Assembly (NCBI GenBank): GCA_028712795.1 | Contig: JAQTPT010000037.1 | Span: 1-42,022, forward strand | Length of the DNA: 42,022 nucleotides | Direction of reading: 5' to 3' | Origin: Methylococcales bacterium | GTDB taxonomy: Bacteria > Pseudomonadota > Gammaproteobacteria > Methylococcales > Methylomonadaceae | Shown: piece after piece, positions 35,643 through 42,022 of the stretch | Numbering within the stretch: position 1 is the stretch's first letter | How the letters are laid out: each line of letters opens with the position of its first letter | Translations under genes and position numbers: made by a program | Notes under the pieces: generated by a model | What the model saw: the letters and a program-made list of their open reading frames with translations, nothing else | Database searches by the model: none | What the model was told of the DNA's origin: nothing

Positions 35643-35981
35643 ATGCGTCGATTTATTCTACTAAGTGTTCTTGCCTTCCCGGTATTTGCTGTTGATGAGA
35701 AACCGCCCAGACTTGAAGCAGTACCCGAAGCACCGGAGCCGCCTTTGCCGGTGCAAAGCGGAGAAACCCTGGAACCTGATATTACCATCATCCGTAAAGG
35801 TAAAAGCACCGTGCAAGAATATCGCAGAGGCGGGAGACTCTATATGATTAAAGTAATTCCGGATATTGGCCCCGCTTATTATTTCATTGATAATAATGGC
35901 GACGGCAAAATGGATGTCCTCAAAAATGAAGCTGATAAAGGCAGCAACATCAATATGTGGAAAATATTGGAATGGAAGTAG
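35643..35981 (+). CDS. DUF2782 protein
   Basis: A 112-residue exported protein. A short signal (about residues 2-16, ending VFA) is followed by an acidic, Pro-rich segment (PPRLEAVPEAPEPPLPVQ) and a conserved core: EPDITIIRKGKSTVQEYRRG, LYMIKVIPDIGPAYYFID, GDGKMD and MWKILEWK. This pattern is that of DUF2782 (PF11191), a small gammaproteobacterial periplasmic family of unknown function often found near polA; polA is not in this window. It is divergently placed from dut. Confidence 0.85.
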   Translation: MRRFILLSVLAFPVFAVDEKPPRLEAVPEAPEPPLPVQSGETLEPDITIIRKGKSTVQEYRRGGRLYMIKVIPDIGPAYYFIDNNGDGKMDVLKNEADKGSNINMWKILEWK

Positions 35982-36035
35982 CCTGTTGACCTTGTTTTCC
36001 ACTTAAGGGACGAATTTTGTCGGATTCAAACATGA

Positions 36036-36917
36036 TCAATGAACCTCAGCCAAGAGCTTGGTCATCATACTTTCCGCCTGCCGCAAATAGCCGCCGCCAA
36101 ATAAATTCAGATGGTTCAAAATATGATACAGATTGTAAAATGTCTTTCTGACATTATAACCGATGTCTAAAGGCCACACTGCCTGATAAGCGGCATAAAA
36201 ATCCTGGCTAAATCCGCCAAACAATTCTGTCATCGCCAAATCAGCTTCCCTGTCGCCATAATAACAGGCAGGATCAAAAATAACCGGACTCCCCTGCTTA
36301 TCGCTAGCCGCATTACCCGCCCATAAATCGCCATGTAATAATGAGGGTTGCGGCAGGTAATTATCAAACAACGCGGCCATATCGCTGTAAAGACGTTCAC
36401 CCTTGGCTTGCAGACTACCGCCATAGCCTTTATTTGCCGCCAGCTTTAATTGAAACCCCAAACGTTGCTCACGCCAGAAAGTCAGCCAGTCATGGCTTGG
36501 GCTATTAAGTTGTAAGGTACTGCCAATCGTATTGTCCCGATGCCAGCCAAAATACGGCTGTTTTTGTTGGTGCAAAAGCGCGAGTTGCCGACCCAATAAA
36601 CGATCAGAGGCTTGATTTGGACGGCCCAATTCAAGCTGTTCCAGCACCAAAAACGAATGCCCGGCTGTCTTTCCGTAAACAACAGGGGATGGAACACGCA
36701 CCATCCGGGTTTGTGCTATTTCCTGCAATCCTGCAAATTCAGCCTCAAACATAGCCGCTAAATCAGCGCGGTTTAGCTTAACAAAATACGCTTTATCAGC
36801 ACTTCTCAACCGAAAAGCGGAGTTTATGTCACCTCCGGCAATGGCGTCGGAAGAAACCATTTTAAATGGCAGTCCGGTTACTGCTTCAATCCGTTCTGTA
36901 ATAGATTGCCAATTCAT
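36036..36917 (-). CDS. fructosamine-kinase family protein
   Basis: A 293-residue protein-kinase-like phosphotransferase. Features of the fructosamine/ketosamine-3-kinase family (E. coli YniA) include GGDINSAFRL at about 28-37 (Gly-rich loop), the YFVKLNR Lys, FLVLEQLEL at the hinge, LLHGDLWAGN with the catalytic Asp, and the metal-site VIFDPACYYGDREADLAM. It probably phosphorylates ketoamines on glycated proteins or free glycated molecules, aiding deglycation. It lies 23 nt downstream of the DUF475 gene on the same strand, so the two may be co-transcribed. Confidence 0.9.
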   Translation of the reverse strand: MNWQSITERIEAVTGLPFKMVSSDAIAGGDINSAFRLRSADKAYFVKLNRADLAAMFEAEFAGLQEIAQTRMVRVPSPVVYGKTAGHSFLVLEQLELGRPNQASDRLLGRQLALLHQQKQPYFGWHRDNTIGSTLQLNSPSHDWLTFWREQRLGFQLKLAANKGYGGSLQAKGERLYSDMAALFDNYLPQPSLLHGDLWAGNAASDKQGSPVIFDPACYYGDREADLAMTELFGGFSQDFYAAYQAVWPLDIGYNVRKTFYNLYHILNHLNLFGGGYLRQAESMMTKLLAEVH

Positions 36918-36940
36918 AAAAGATGGATGAACAAACCCAT

Positions 36941-37948
36941 TTATTCCGCGTGCTTTCTTCTATAAAAAATGGATGATAACACTGATAACCCGATCAACAC
37001 TGCTCCAACCAGACCGGTGACCACTTCAGAAATATGATGAACCATGCTGATCAGCATAATAGCCGCCAGCGAACCGATGGCGTAATGGGCGCCGTGTTCC
37101 AGAAAAACATATTCATCCAATGTGCCTTTGCGCACCAGATACACGGTCAGACTTCTGACAAACATCGCGCCTATTGCCAAACCCAGCATAATAATGATCA
37201 CGTCCTGGGTAATCGCAAACGCGCCGATAACACCATCAAATGAAAATGAGGCATCCAAAACTTCAAGATACAAAAAGCTCATAACGCTGCCTTTTTTAAT
37301 GATTTCAGAAACTTCTTCCCCTTCTTCTTCATCTTCAAATAAAGCCCCTAAACTGTCCACGATGACGAATAAGATAACACCTGAGATGCCGGCAACCAGC
37401 ACATTTAAACGAATCGCATCGGGCAACCAATTTTGACTAATCAACAGAAGACCTAATGCCAGGATGATTTCAATCGACTCCAGTTTTCCGAATGACGCCA
37501 TTTTTTTTTCTATGTACCCCAGCCAATGCAATTCCCTGGCCTCATCAAAAATAAACGAGAAAAATACCATCAACAAAAACATCCCCCCGAAAGCAGCAAT
37601 TTGCACATGCGATTCGTTTAAATGCTGGGCATAAGTGGCAGGGTCATGCAATGCCATTTCGGTTACCCCCACAAAACCGATACCCGTGGCGACCGTAACG
37701 ATTAAAATAGGGAACAGTAAACGCATGCCAAATACTGCGATTAAAATCCCCCAGGTCAAAAAGTATTGTTGCCAACGTTCGTCCATGCGCTTTAATATGG
37801 AGGCGTTCACAACAGCGTTATCAAATGATAAACTTACCTCAAGAACCCCCAGAATCAGGGCGATAAACGCGCCCATTATGCCACCCCAAAAAACGGCCAC
37901 GCCCAGGCAAACCACTGTTACGATAAAAGAAAGACGAAAATGCTGCAT
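36941..37948 (-). CDS. DUF475/TerC-like integral membrane protein
   Basis: A 335-residue membrane protein with about eight hydrophobic segments. Two repeated acidic membrane motifs mark the TerC/DUF475 group: EVSLSFDNAVVNASIL near residue 37 and EVLDASFSFDGVIGAFAIT near 230. A charged cytoplasmic loop (EDEEEGEEVSEIIKKG) separates the halves. TerC-type proteins are implicated in metal-ion export, notably manganese, or in tellurite resistance; which applies here is unknown. Divergent from mtnB. Confidence 0.85.
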   Translation of the reverse strand: MQHFRLSFIVTVVCLGVAVFWGGIMGAFIALILGVLEVSLSFDNAVVNASILKRMDERWQQYFLTWGILIAVFGMRLLFPILIVTVATGIGFVGVTEMALHDPATYAQHLNESHVQIAAFGGMFLLMVFFSFIFDEARELHWLGYIEKKMASFGKLESIEIILALGLLLISQNWLPDAIRLNVLVAGISGVILFVIVDSLGALFEDEEEGEEVSEIIKKGSVMSFLYLEVLDASFSFDGVIGAFAITQDVIIIMLGLAIGAMFVRSLTVYLVRKGTLDEYVFLEHGAHYAIGSLAAIMLISMVHHISEVVTGLVGAVLIGLSVLSSIFYRRKHAE

Positions 37949-38014
37949 AAAATACCTTACTGATTAATGTTTTTGTTGTGCAACTATAAGACTATTTAAC
38001 TGAAAATCAACAAA

Positions 38015-38635
38015 ATGAATGATAACGACGCTTATATTAACGCCGCGCAGCAATTAATTGAAGCCGGTCATTTTATAGACAGCAAAGGTTGGGTGCCGGC
38101 AACGAGCGGCAATTTTTCCGCGCGGTTGCCTGATAGGACTGTTGCAATCACCGTTTCCGGCAAACACAAAGGAAGATTAACGCCAGACGATATTATGCTG
38201 ATTGATGCCACCGGCATTTCTTTGGATGGAAAAAAACCGTCCGCTGAAACGCTGCTGCATGTCTCCTTATACAAACATTTTCCAGATATTCAGTGCATCT
38301 TGCATCCCCATTCGCTTAACGCCACGTTGATTTCAAGGCTATTTAAATCTGAAGTTGTGCTGGAAAATTATGAACTGTTAAAAGCGCTGCGGGGTATTAC
38401 TACTCATGAAAGCCGGGTTGTGGTGCCTGTTTTTGCCAATGACCAAAATATCCCACGTTTAGCGGAGCTTGTCGAGCAGTACCTGGATTGTCACGCAGAC
38501 TGCCATGCCTACATTATTGCCGGACACGGACTTTATACCTGGGGCGGCTCGGTACAGGAAGCCCTGCGTCATCTTGAAGCTCTGGACTTTTTATTTGAAT
38601 GCGAACTACGACTGCATGGAGTCAGTAACCAATGA
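38015..38635 (+). CDS. mtnB: methylthioribulose-1-phosphate dehydratase
   Basis: Dehydrates 5-methylthioribulose-1-phosphate in the methionine salvage pathway. The 206-residue class II aldolase-fold protein has the SGNFSARL substrate loop, SAETLLH, the zinc-binding HPHS with His97 and His99, and a third ligand in GHGLYTWG. The stop overlaps the mtnD start (ATGA), beginning the tight mtnB-mtnD-mtnC operon. Confidence 0.95.
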   Translation: MNDNDAYINAAQQLIEAGHFIDSKGWVPATSGNFSARLPDRTVAITVSGKHKGRLTPDDIMLIDATGISLDGKKPSAETLLHVSLYKHFPDIQCILHPHSLNATLISRLFKSEVVLENYELLKALRGITTHESRVVVPVFANDQNIPRLAELVEQYLDCHADCHAYIIAGHGLYTWGGSVQEALRHLEALDFLFECELRLHGVSNQ

Positions 38636-39189
38636 GTGCATTAACTATTTATCTTGATAATGAGCCCCAATACGGTGAACGTTACACCGATTTCACGCTT
38701 ATCCAGAAGCAGCTCAATAGCATAGGTGTTCAGTTTGAACGCTGGACGGCCAACGTAAAACTATCCGTCGATGCTGATCAGGCCGCGGTTCTTGCGGCTT
38801 ATGCCGATTCCATTGACAAGTTAAAGCAACAATACAGCTTTCAGTCCATTGATGTGATTAAATTAACCCCGGATCACCCGGACAATGCCGTTTTCCGGCA
38901 AAAATTTCTGGCTGAACATATCCATCATGATTTTGAGGTCCGCTTTTTTGTTGAAGGTAGTGGACTGTTTTATCTGCATGTGGAGGATAATGTCTACGCC
39001 GTATTGTGTGAGCAAGGTGATTTAATCAGTGTACCCGCCAACACTCCGCACTGGTTTGATATGGGCGAAAACCCGCAATTTACCTGTATTCGCCTGTTTA
39101 CCACGCCCGATGGCTGGGTAGCCGATTTTACCGGCAGTGAAATTGCCAAAACGTTCCCAACCTTTGATGAATACGTTGCCGAATTGTGA
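38632..39189 (+). CDS. mtnD: acireductone dioxygenase
   Basis: Converts acireductone to the keto acid precursor of methionine and formate when loaded with iron, or to other products with nickel. The 185-residue cupin protein has metal ligands His96, His98 and Glu102 in EHIHHDFEVRFFVEG and His140 in PANTPHWF, at positions that match the Klebsiella enzyme. It overlaps both neighbours by 4 nt. Confidence 0.95.
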   Translation: MSALTIYLDNEPQYGERYTDFTLIQKQLNSIGVQFERWTANVKLSVDADQAAVLAAYADSIDKLKQQYSFQSIDVIKLTPDHPDNAVFRQKFLAEHIHHDFEVRFFVEGSGLFYLHVEDNVYAVLCEQGDLISVPANTPHWFDMGENPQFTCIRLFTTPDGWVADFTGSEIAKTFPTFDEYVAEL

Positions 39190-39872
39190 AAATCAAAGCC
39201 ATCGTCACCGATATTGAAGGCACGACATCATCACTATCATTTGTTAAAGACGTCTTGTTCCCATACTCACGGGCAAATCTGGCTGATTATGTGCGCCTTC
39301 ATGCAGAGGAGCCACCGGTTAAAATAGTGTTGGAAGAGACCTGCAAAGCAGCGGGCGCAGAACTTGATACTGAACAGTCAATCACACAGCTCATCCAGTG
39401 GCTGGATGAAGATAAAAAAGTCACGCCGTTAAAGTCATTGCAGGGTTTGATATGGGAAGCAGGCTATCAAAAAGGCGATTTCAAAGGCCACGTTTACCCG
39501 GATGCCGCAGCTTCCCTTAAAGCATGGAAAGCTAAGGGACTGGATTTATACGTCTATTCATCCGGCTCAGTACACGCGCAAAAACTATTATTCGCGCATA
39601 CGGAATACGGCGACTTGACGCCACACTTTTCCGGCTACTTTGACACCCATATCGGCGGCAAGAAAGAACAGGAATCCTATATCAAAATAGCCAAACAGCT
39701 AGGCATTCCAGCCGGTCAGCTATTGTTTTTATCGGACATAAAAGAAGAGCTGGATGCCGCCAAAGCCGCCGGTTTTCAAACTTTATGGTTAGTCAGGGAT
39801 AGCACGCCTGATCCGCAAGCAGAACACCGGCAGGTAAGCAGTTTCGATCATATAGATTGGCTACCCCTTTAA
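39186..39872 (+). CDS. mtnC: enolase-phosphatase E1
   Basis: A bifunctional HAD-family enzyme that enolises and dephosphorylates the diketo intermediate of methionine salvage, giving acireductone for MtnD. The 228-residue product starts at a GTG overlapping the mtnD stop. It has Asp9 and Glu11 in VTDIEGTTSSLSF (HAD motif I), YVYSSGSVHAQ (motif II), and LFLSDIKEELDAAKAAG (motif IV). MtnA, MtnK and MtnP genes are not in this window, so the upstream steps are encoded elsewhere or the pathway is fed by other enzymes. Confidence 0.95.
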   Translation: MKIKAIVTDIEGTTSSLSFVKDVLFPYSRANLADYVRLHAEEPPVKIVLEETCKAAGAELDTEQSITQLIQWLDEDKKVTPLKSLQGLIWEAGYQKGDFKGHVYPDAAASLKAWKAKGLDLYVYSSGSVHAQKLLFAHTEYGDLTPHFSGYFDTHIGGKKEQESYIKIAKQLGIPAGQLLFLSDIKEELDAAKAAGFQTLWLVRDSTPDPQAEHRQVSSFDHIDWLPL

Positions 39873-39916
39873 GACGGGACAAATGCCAGACTTAATTTCA
39901 AACTGTCCCGCCTTAA
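39869..39916 (+). terminator. hairpin at the end of the mtn operon
   Basis: TTAAGACGGGACA and TGTCCCGCCTTAA pair over 13 positions with one mismatch, with a 22-nt loop. The mtnC stop codon lies inside the left arm. No long T-run follows. Confidence 0.5.
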
Positions 39917-39925
39917 GTTGGATGT

Positions 39926-40015
39926 GAAGAGTGACGGGGTTTGCAACCCCGTCACTCACGTTTTGAAAGCTTTTGAAGCCTTCAAACGTTTCGGTCGGGG
40001 TTGCAAACCCCGACC
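39926..40015. repeat. pair of REP-like palindromes
   Basis: Two GC-rich palindromes with a TTTGCAA-type core are present: GTGACGGGGT with its complement (39931-39955) and GGTCGGGGTTGCAAACC-type (39993-40015). They are separated by a further imperfect inverted repeat (ACGTTTTGAA with TTCAAACGT), like a REPIN. A third copy is at 41863-41896. No RAYT transposase is in the window. Confidence 0.75.
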
Positions 40016-40055
40016 AGAATCGTGGCAGTATTTCTAACAAACAGGGATTTAAAAC

Positions 40056-40257
40056 ATGACAGAACTATTAACACAGTACTTCAAGCGGTGGCAACGTTCT
40101 GATCCCCGCTATTTTTAAGAGTTTGCCACCATTCAAAGGGCAAAAAGTCATTTACGCCACGGCGCGGGAAAAGGGTGATACGTGGCTCAAAAAAGAGCAA
40201 ATCATCTTCAAACAAACCGCCCTATGCACTAGAGCTTTAATACTCCACAAACCATAA
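40056..40257 (+). pseudogene. remnant of a type III restriction-modification methyltransferase (Mod)
   Basis: An ATG at 40056 with AGGG upstream opens a 20-codon frame (MTELLTQYFKRWQRSD) that ends at TAA 40116-40118. One frame over, from about 40096 to the TAA at 40255, reads LIPAIFKSLPPFKGQKVIYA, then WLKKEQIIFKQTAL. The LPPFKG-K-IY and L-K-E-I-FKQ pattern is that of the extreme C-terminus of type III Mod subunits. The middle of the gene, including the methyltransferase motifs, is gone. The short N-terminal frame may be what is left of the start, which is inference. Confidence 0.6.
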
Positions 40258-40270
40258 AGGAGAAATGAAC

Positions 40271-40570
40271 ATGAACCAACGGCAACATTTATACTCTGTG
40301 GATGATTTGCAGACCTTACTTAAACAGCGAAAGCTGTTACAACAATTTGCCATTTCCCGCTTGGGGGTGTTTGGTTCCTTTGCACGCAATGAGCCAGCGC
40401 GTGATATTGATTTGTTGATTGAAGATGATTTGACTTTGGAAGCCGCTTTGCAGTTTAAACAGTGTCTGGAGGAAGTTGTTGATAATAGCCTGGACGTGAT
40501 GTTAAAAAGCTGGGCGAATCCTATTGTGTTACATCGCGCCATGAAAGATATACGTTATGTTGAAGGATAA
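40271..40570 (+). CDS. mntA: MntA-type nucleotidyltransferase antitoxin
   Basis: A 99-residue minimal nucleotidyltransferase. The ATG at 40271 is preferred over 40265 because AAGGAG then lies about 8 nt upstream. The catalytic motif is GVFGSFARNEPARDIDLLIE, with GS and the paired Asp of D-I-D; the spacing between them (8 residues) is two shorter than the commonly quoted 10. In known MntA-HepT systems the enzyme blocks the HepT toxin by transferring AMP to it. The gene overlaps hepT by 14 nt, as expected for a toxin-antitoxin operon. Confidence 0.87.
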   Translation: MNQRQHLYSVDDLQTLLKQRKLLQQFAISRLGVFGSFARNEPARDIDLLIEDDLTLEAALQFKQCLEEVVDNSLDVMLKSWANPIVLHRAMKDIRYVEG

Positions 40571-41006
40571 AAATAATGACTTGCTGTATTTGCTTTCCAT
40601 TATTGAGTCGGTGGAAAAAGTGATGCTTTATAGCAAAGACAGTGAAACGGCGATAAGTTTTTTTGACACAAACGATCAGATTAATTTTAACGCAACACTG
40701 ACCCTGCTAATACACATTGGCGAAACGGTTGGAAAACTGAGTGATGATTTGTTAGAAAAAAGTCCTGAAATTCACTGGAAAAAAATTCGCGGATTAAGGC
40801 ATCGAATAGCACATGATTATATTGCCTTGGACATTGTGATTATTTTTGACGTGGTTAAAAATAAACTGCCTGATTTTTTAAATGCTGTTTATGCGCTAAC
40901 TGTAAAACGCTTGCATGAGGGTATTTTGAGTGCTGAAGAATTAAATTTAGCCGTTGGTAGTCGTTATTATCGACATATTGATTTTAAACGGTTTAAAGGA
41001 GATTAA
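40557..41006 (+). CDS. hepT: HepT-like HEPN ribonuclease toxin
   Basis: A 149-residue HEPN-domain protein. The active-site motif RX4HXY is present as RHRIAHDY in the second half, preceded by WKKIRGL. In characterised systems HepT is an RNase whose activity is shut off when MntA AMPylates the Tyr in this motif; that Tyr is present. The helical bundle LLYLLSIIESVEKVML and IHIGETVGKLSDDLL fit the fold. It lies between mntA and a type III restriction helicase; a MntA-HepT pair inside a restriction locus is a known theme. Confidence 0.87.
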   Translation: MLKDKNNDLLYLLSIIESVEKVMLYSKDSETAISFFDTNDQINFNATLTLLIHIGETVGKLSDDLLEKSPEIHWKKIRGLRHRIAHDYIALDIVIIFDVVKNKLPDFLNAVYALTVKRLHEGILSAEELNLAVGSRYYRHIDFKRFKGD

Positions 41007-41013
41007 GCCAATC

Positions 41014-41871
41014 ATGCTTTATTTTGAACCTAAAAAATATCAATTACAGGTACTGGATAGCGTTGAAAAATACTTTAAGGCCTGTTATGAGCAACAAAAC
41101 CCGTCATTGGCATTTTATAGCATGACGGGGGTGGCTTACCTGCCATTAAAAGGTTTTGCCGAAGACATGCCTTATTTTTGCCTGAGAGTTCCAACCGGCG
41201 GCGGTAAAACCTGGTTGGCGGCAACCAGTGTTGAGTTTATTAACAAAGAACTGTTAAGCACAGAACACAGCGTTATTTTGTGGTTAGTCCCGTCCAATCA
41301 AATTAAAGAACAAACCCTGCGAGGTTTAACCAATCGAAAGCATCCGCTGTATGCAGCGTTAGCCGCTGCAGGAGCAATGACTGTGCTCAGTTTGGATGAA
41401 GCCAAAAGCGTTACACCCTCTACGTTAAACACCTCGACCACAGTGATTGTGGCGACGCGCCAAGCTTTTCAAGTTGAAAATGAGGAAAACCGCAAGGTAT
41501 ACGAATCCAATGGTGGGTTAATGGCGCATTTTGACACGATCAGCCACGCGCAACGGAGCGATTTACTCAAAGACGGCGAAACAACGCCGTATTCATTGGC
41601 TAACGTATTACGCCTGCGCCGTCCGTTTATTATCGTCGACGAAGCCCATAATAACCGCACTGAATTGGGTTTTGATACCTTAGCTAAATTCAATCCCAGT
41701 GGCATTATGGAATTAACCGCCACGCCTGATATGGAAAGAACGCCATCTAATGTGTTGCATAGCGTGTCAGCAGTGGAGTTGAAAATAGAGGAAATGATAA
41801 AGTTGCCGATTCTTTTAGAAATTCAACCGAATTGGCAACAATGTTTAGCGGATGCGCTTGCTGAAGAGTGA
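41014..41871 (+). pseudogene. truncated type III restriction endonuclease subunit (Res)
   Basis: The 285-residue product starts at ATG 41014, with AAGGAG about 12 nt upstream. It holds the N-terminal helicase half of a Res-type protein: YQLQVLDSVEKYFKACYEQQ, Walker A VPTGGGKTWLA, VILWLVPSNQIKEQTL, FIIVDEAHNN (DEAH box) and LTATPDM. Full-length relatives have 800-1000 residues including the second RecA domain and the nuclease. Here the frame ends at TGA 41869-41871, within the REP-like copy that begins at 41863, so the C-terminal two thirds are lost. Restriction is not expected. Confidence 0.82.
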
Positions 41872-41896
41872 CGGGGTTTGCAATCGCGTCACTCAC
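41863..41896. repeat. REP-like palindrome copy at the Res truncation point
   Basis: This 34-nt sequence matches 39926-39959 with two mismatches (both in the right arm). The last codons of the truncated Res gene lie in it. Confidence 0.8.
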
Positions 41897-41921
41897 CCCC
41901 CTGCGTCAGAATAGTTGTCGC

Positions 41922-41948
41922 CTCAAATTTTAAGAAAAAAAATTTGAG
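41922..41948. repeat. AT-rich hairpin before the transposase gene
   Basis: CTCAAATTT and AAATTTGAG are 9-bp arms around a 9-nt A-rich loop, just before the transposase ATG. It may be part of the IS left end or limit read-through into the transposase gene. Confidence 0.4.
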
Positions 41949-41955
41949 ATTAGAA

Positions 41956-42022
41956 ATGAAAAAATATAAAAGGTATTCAGCAGGCTTCAAAGAGCAAGCC
42001 CTGGTAAAAGTTTACAGTCGTG
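41956..42022 (+). CDS. IS transposase (orfA-like), 3' end outside window
   Basis: The ATG at 41956 opens a frame reading MKKYKRYSAGFKEQALVKVY, which runs off the right edge. This beginning is typical of the helix-turn-helix subunit (orfA) of IS3-type transposases, though the family is tentative from 22 residues. It lies just after the REP copy that ends the Res fragment. Confidence 0.55.
   Translation, partial: MKKYKRYSAGFKEQALVKVYSR

Noticed and set aside
39926..40015. Possible CRISPR-like repeats
   Set aside because: Only two different palindromes and no regular spacer; these are REP-type elements.

Overview
The window looks like chromosome of a gammaproteobacterium, most probably a methanotroph-type member of Methylococcales. 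This is an inference from the overall gene set: Psd, QueF, a GacA/UvrY-like regulator, ProC-YggT, Dut-ArgB, an SPL-type radical SAM protein and an MtnBDC methionine-salvage operon, mixed with multiheme cytochrome and envelope genes. No rRNA, tRNA or CRISPR array was seen.

Region 1 (1-21521, all genes on +) is an accessory, envelope-centred block. It holds a DUF3313-like protein, a DUF4105 membrane protein, an alpha/beta-hydrolase lipoprotein, a MetA-type outer-membrane protein, a SpoIIAA-like protein and an eight-haem cytochrome with HEAT and TPR repeats. Next come a DUF4239 membrane protein, a large formylglycine-type sulfatase, a decayed second copy of the DUF4239 gene, two tandem beta-barrel paralogues, a run of lipoproteins and Gly-rich secreted proteins (including DUF2092 and DUF4410 types), and a second large sulfatase coupled to a small membrane protein. 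Nearly every product is predicted to be exported or membrane-bound. The two sulfatases are obvious paralogues and are more GC-rich than their surroundings.

Region 2 (21514-30571) mixes core genes (psd, queF, a response regulator, all on -) with mobile-element debris: a broken IS with short terminal inverted repeats, a transposase tail, IS21-like end repeats and the 3' end of a group II intron. It also holds small secreted-protein genes, including a protein built from three tandem four-cysteine units.

Region 3 (30572-39916) is mainly housekeeping: an SDR-SPL gene pair, proC-yggT, dut-argB, a DUF2782 gene, a fructosamine-kinase-like gene, a DUF475/TerC-like gene and mtnB-mtnD-mtnC.

Region 4 (39926-42022) is a relic defence locus. 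Between two copies of a REP-like palindrome lie the tail of a type III methyltransferase (Mod), an intact-looking MntA-HepT toxin-antitoxin pair and a type III restriction helicase cut off exactly at the second REP copy. An IS transposase gene starts at the right edge.

Function names rest on motif recognition by eye; no database search was run.
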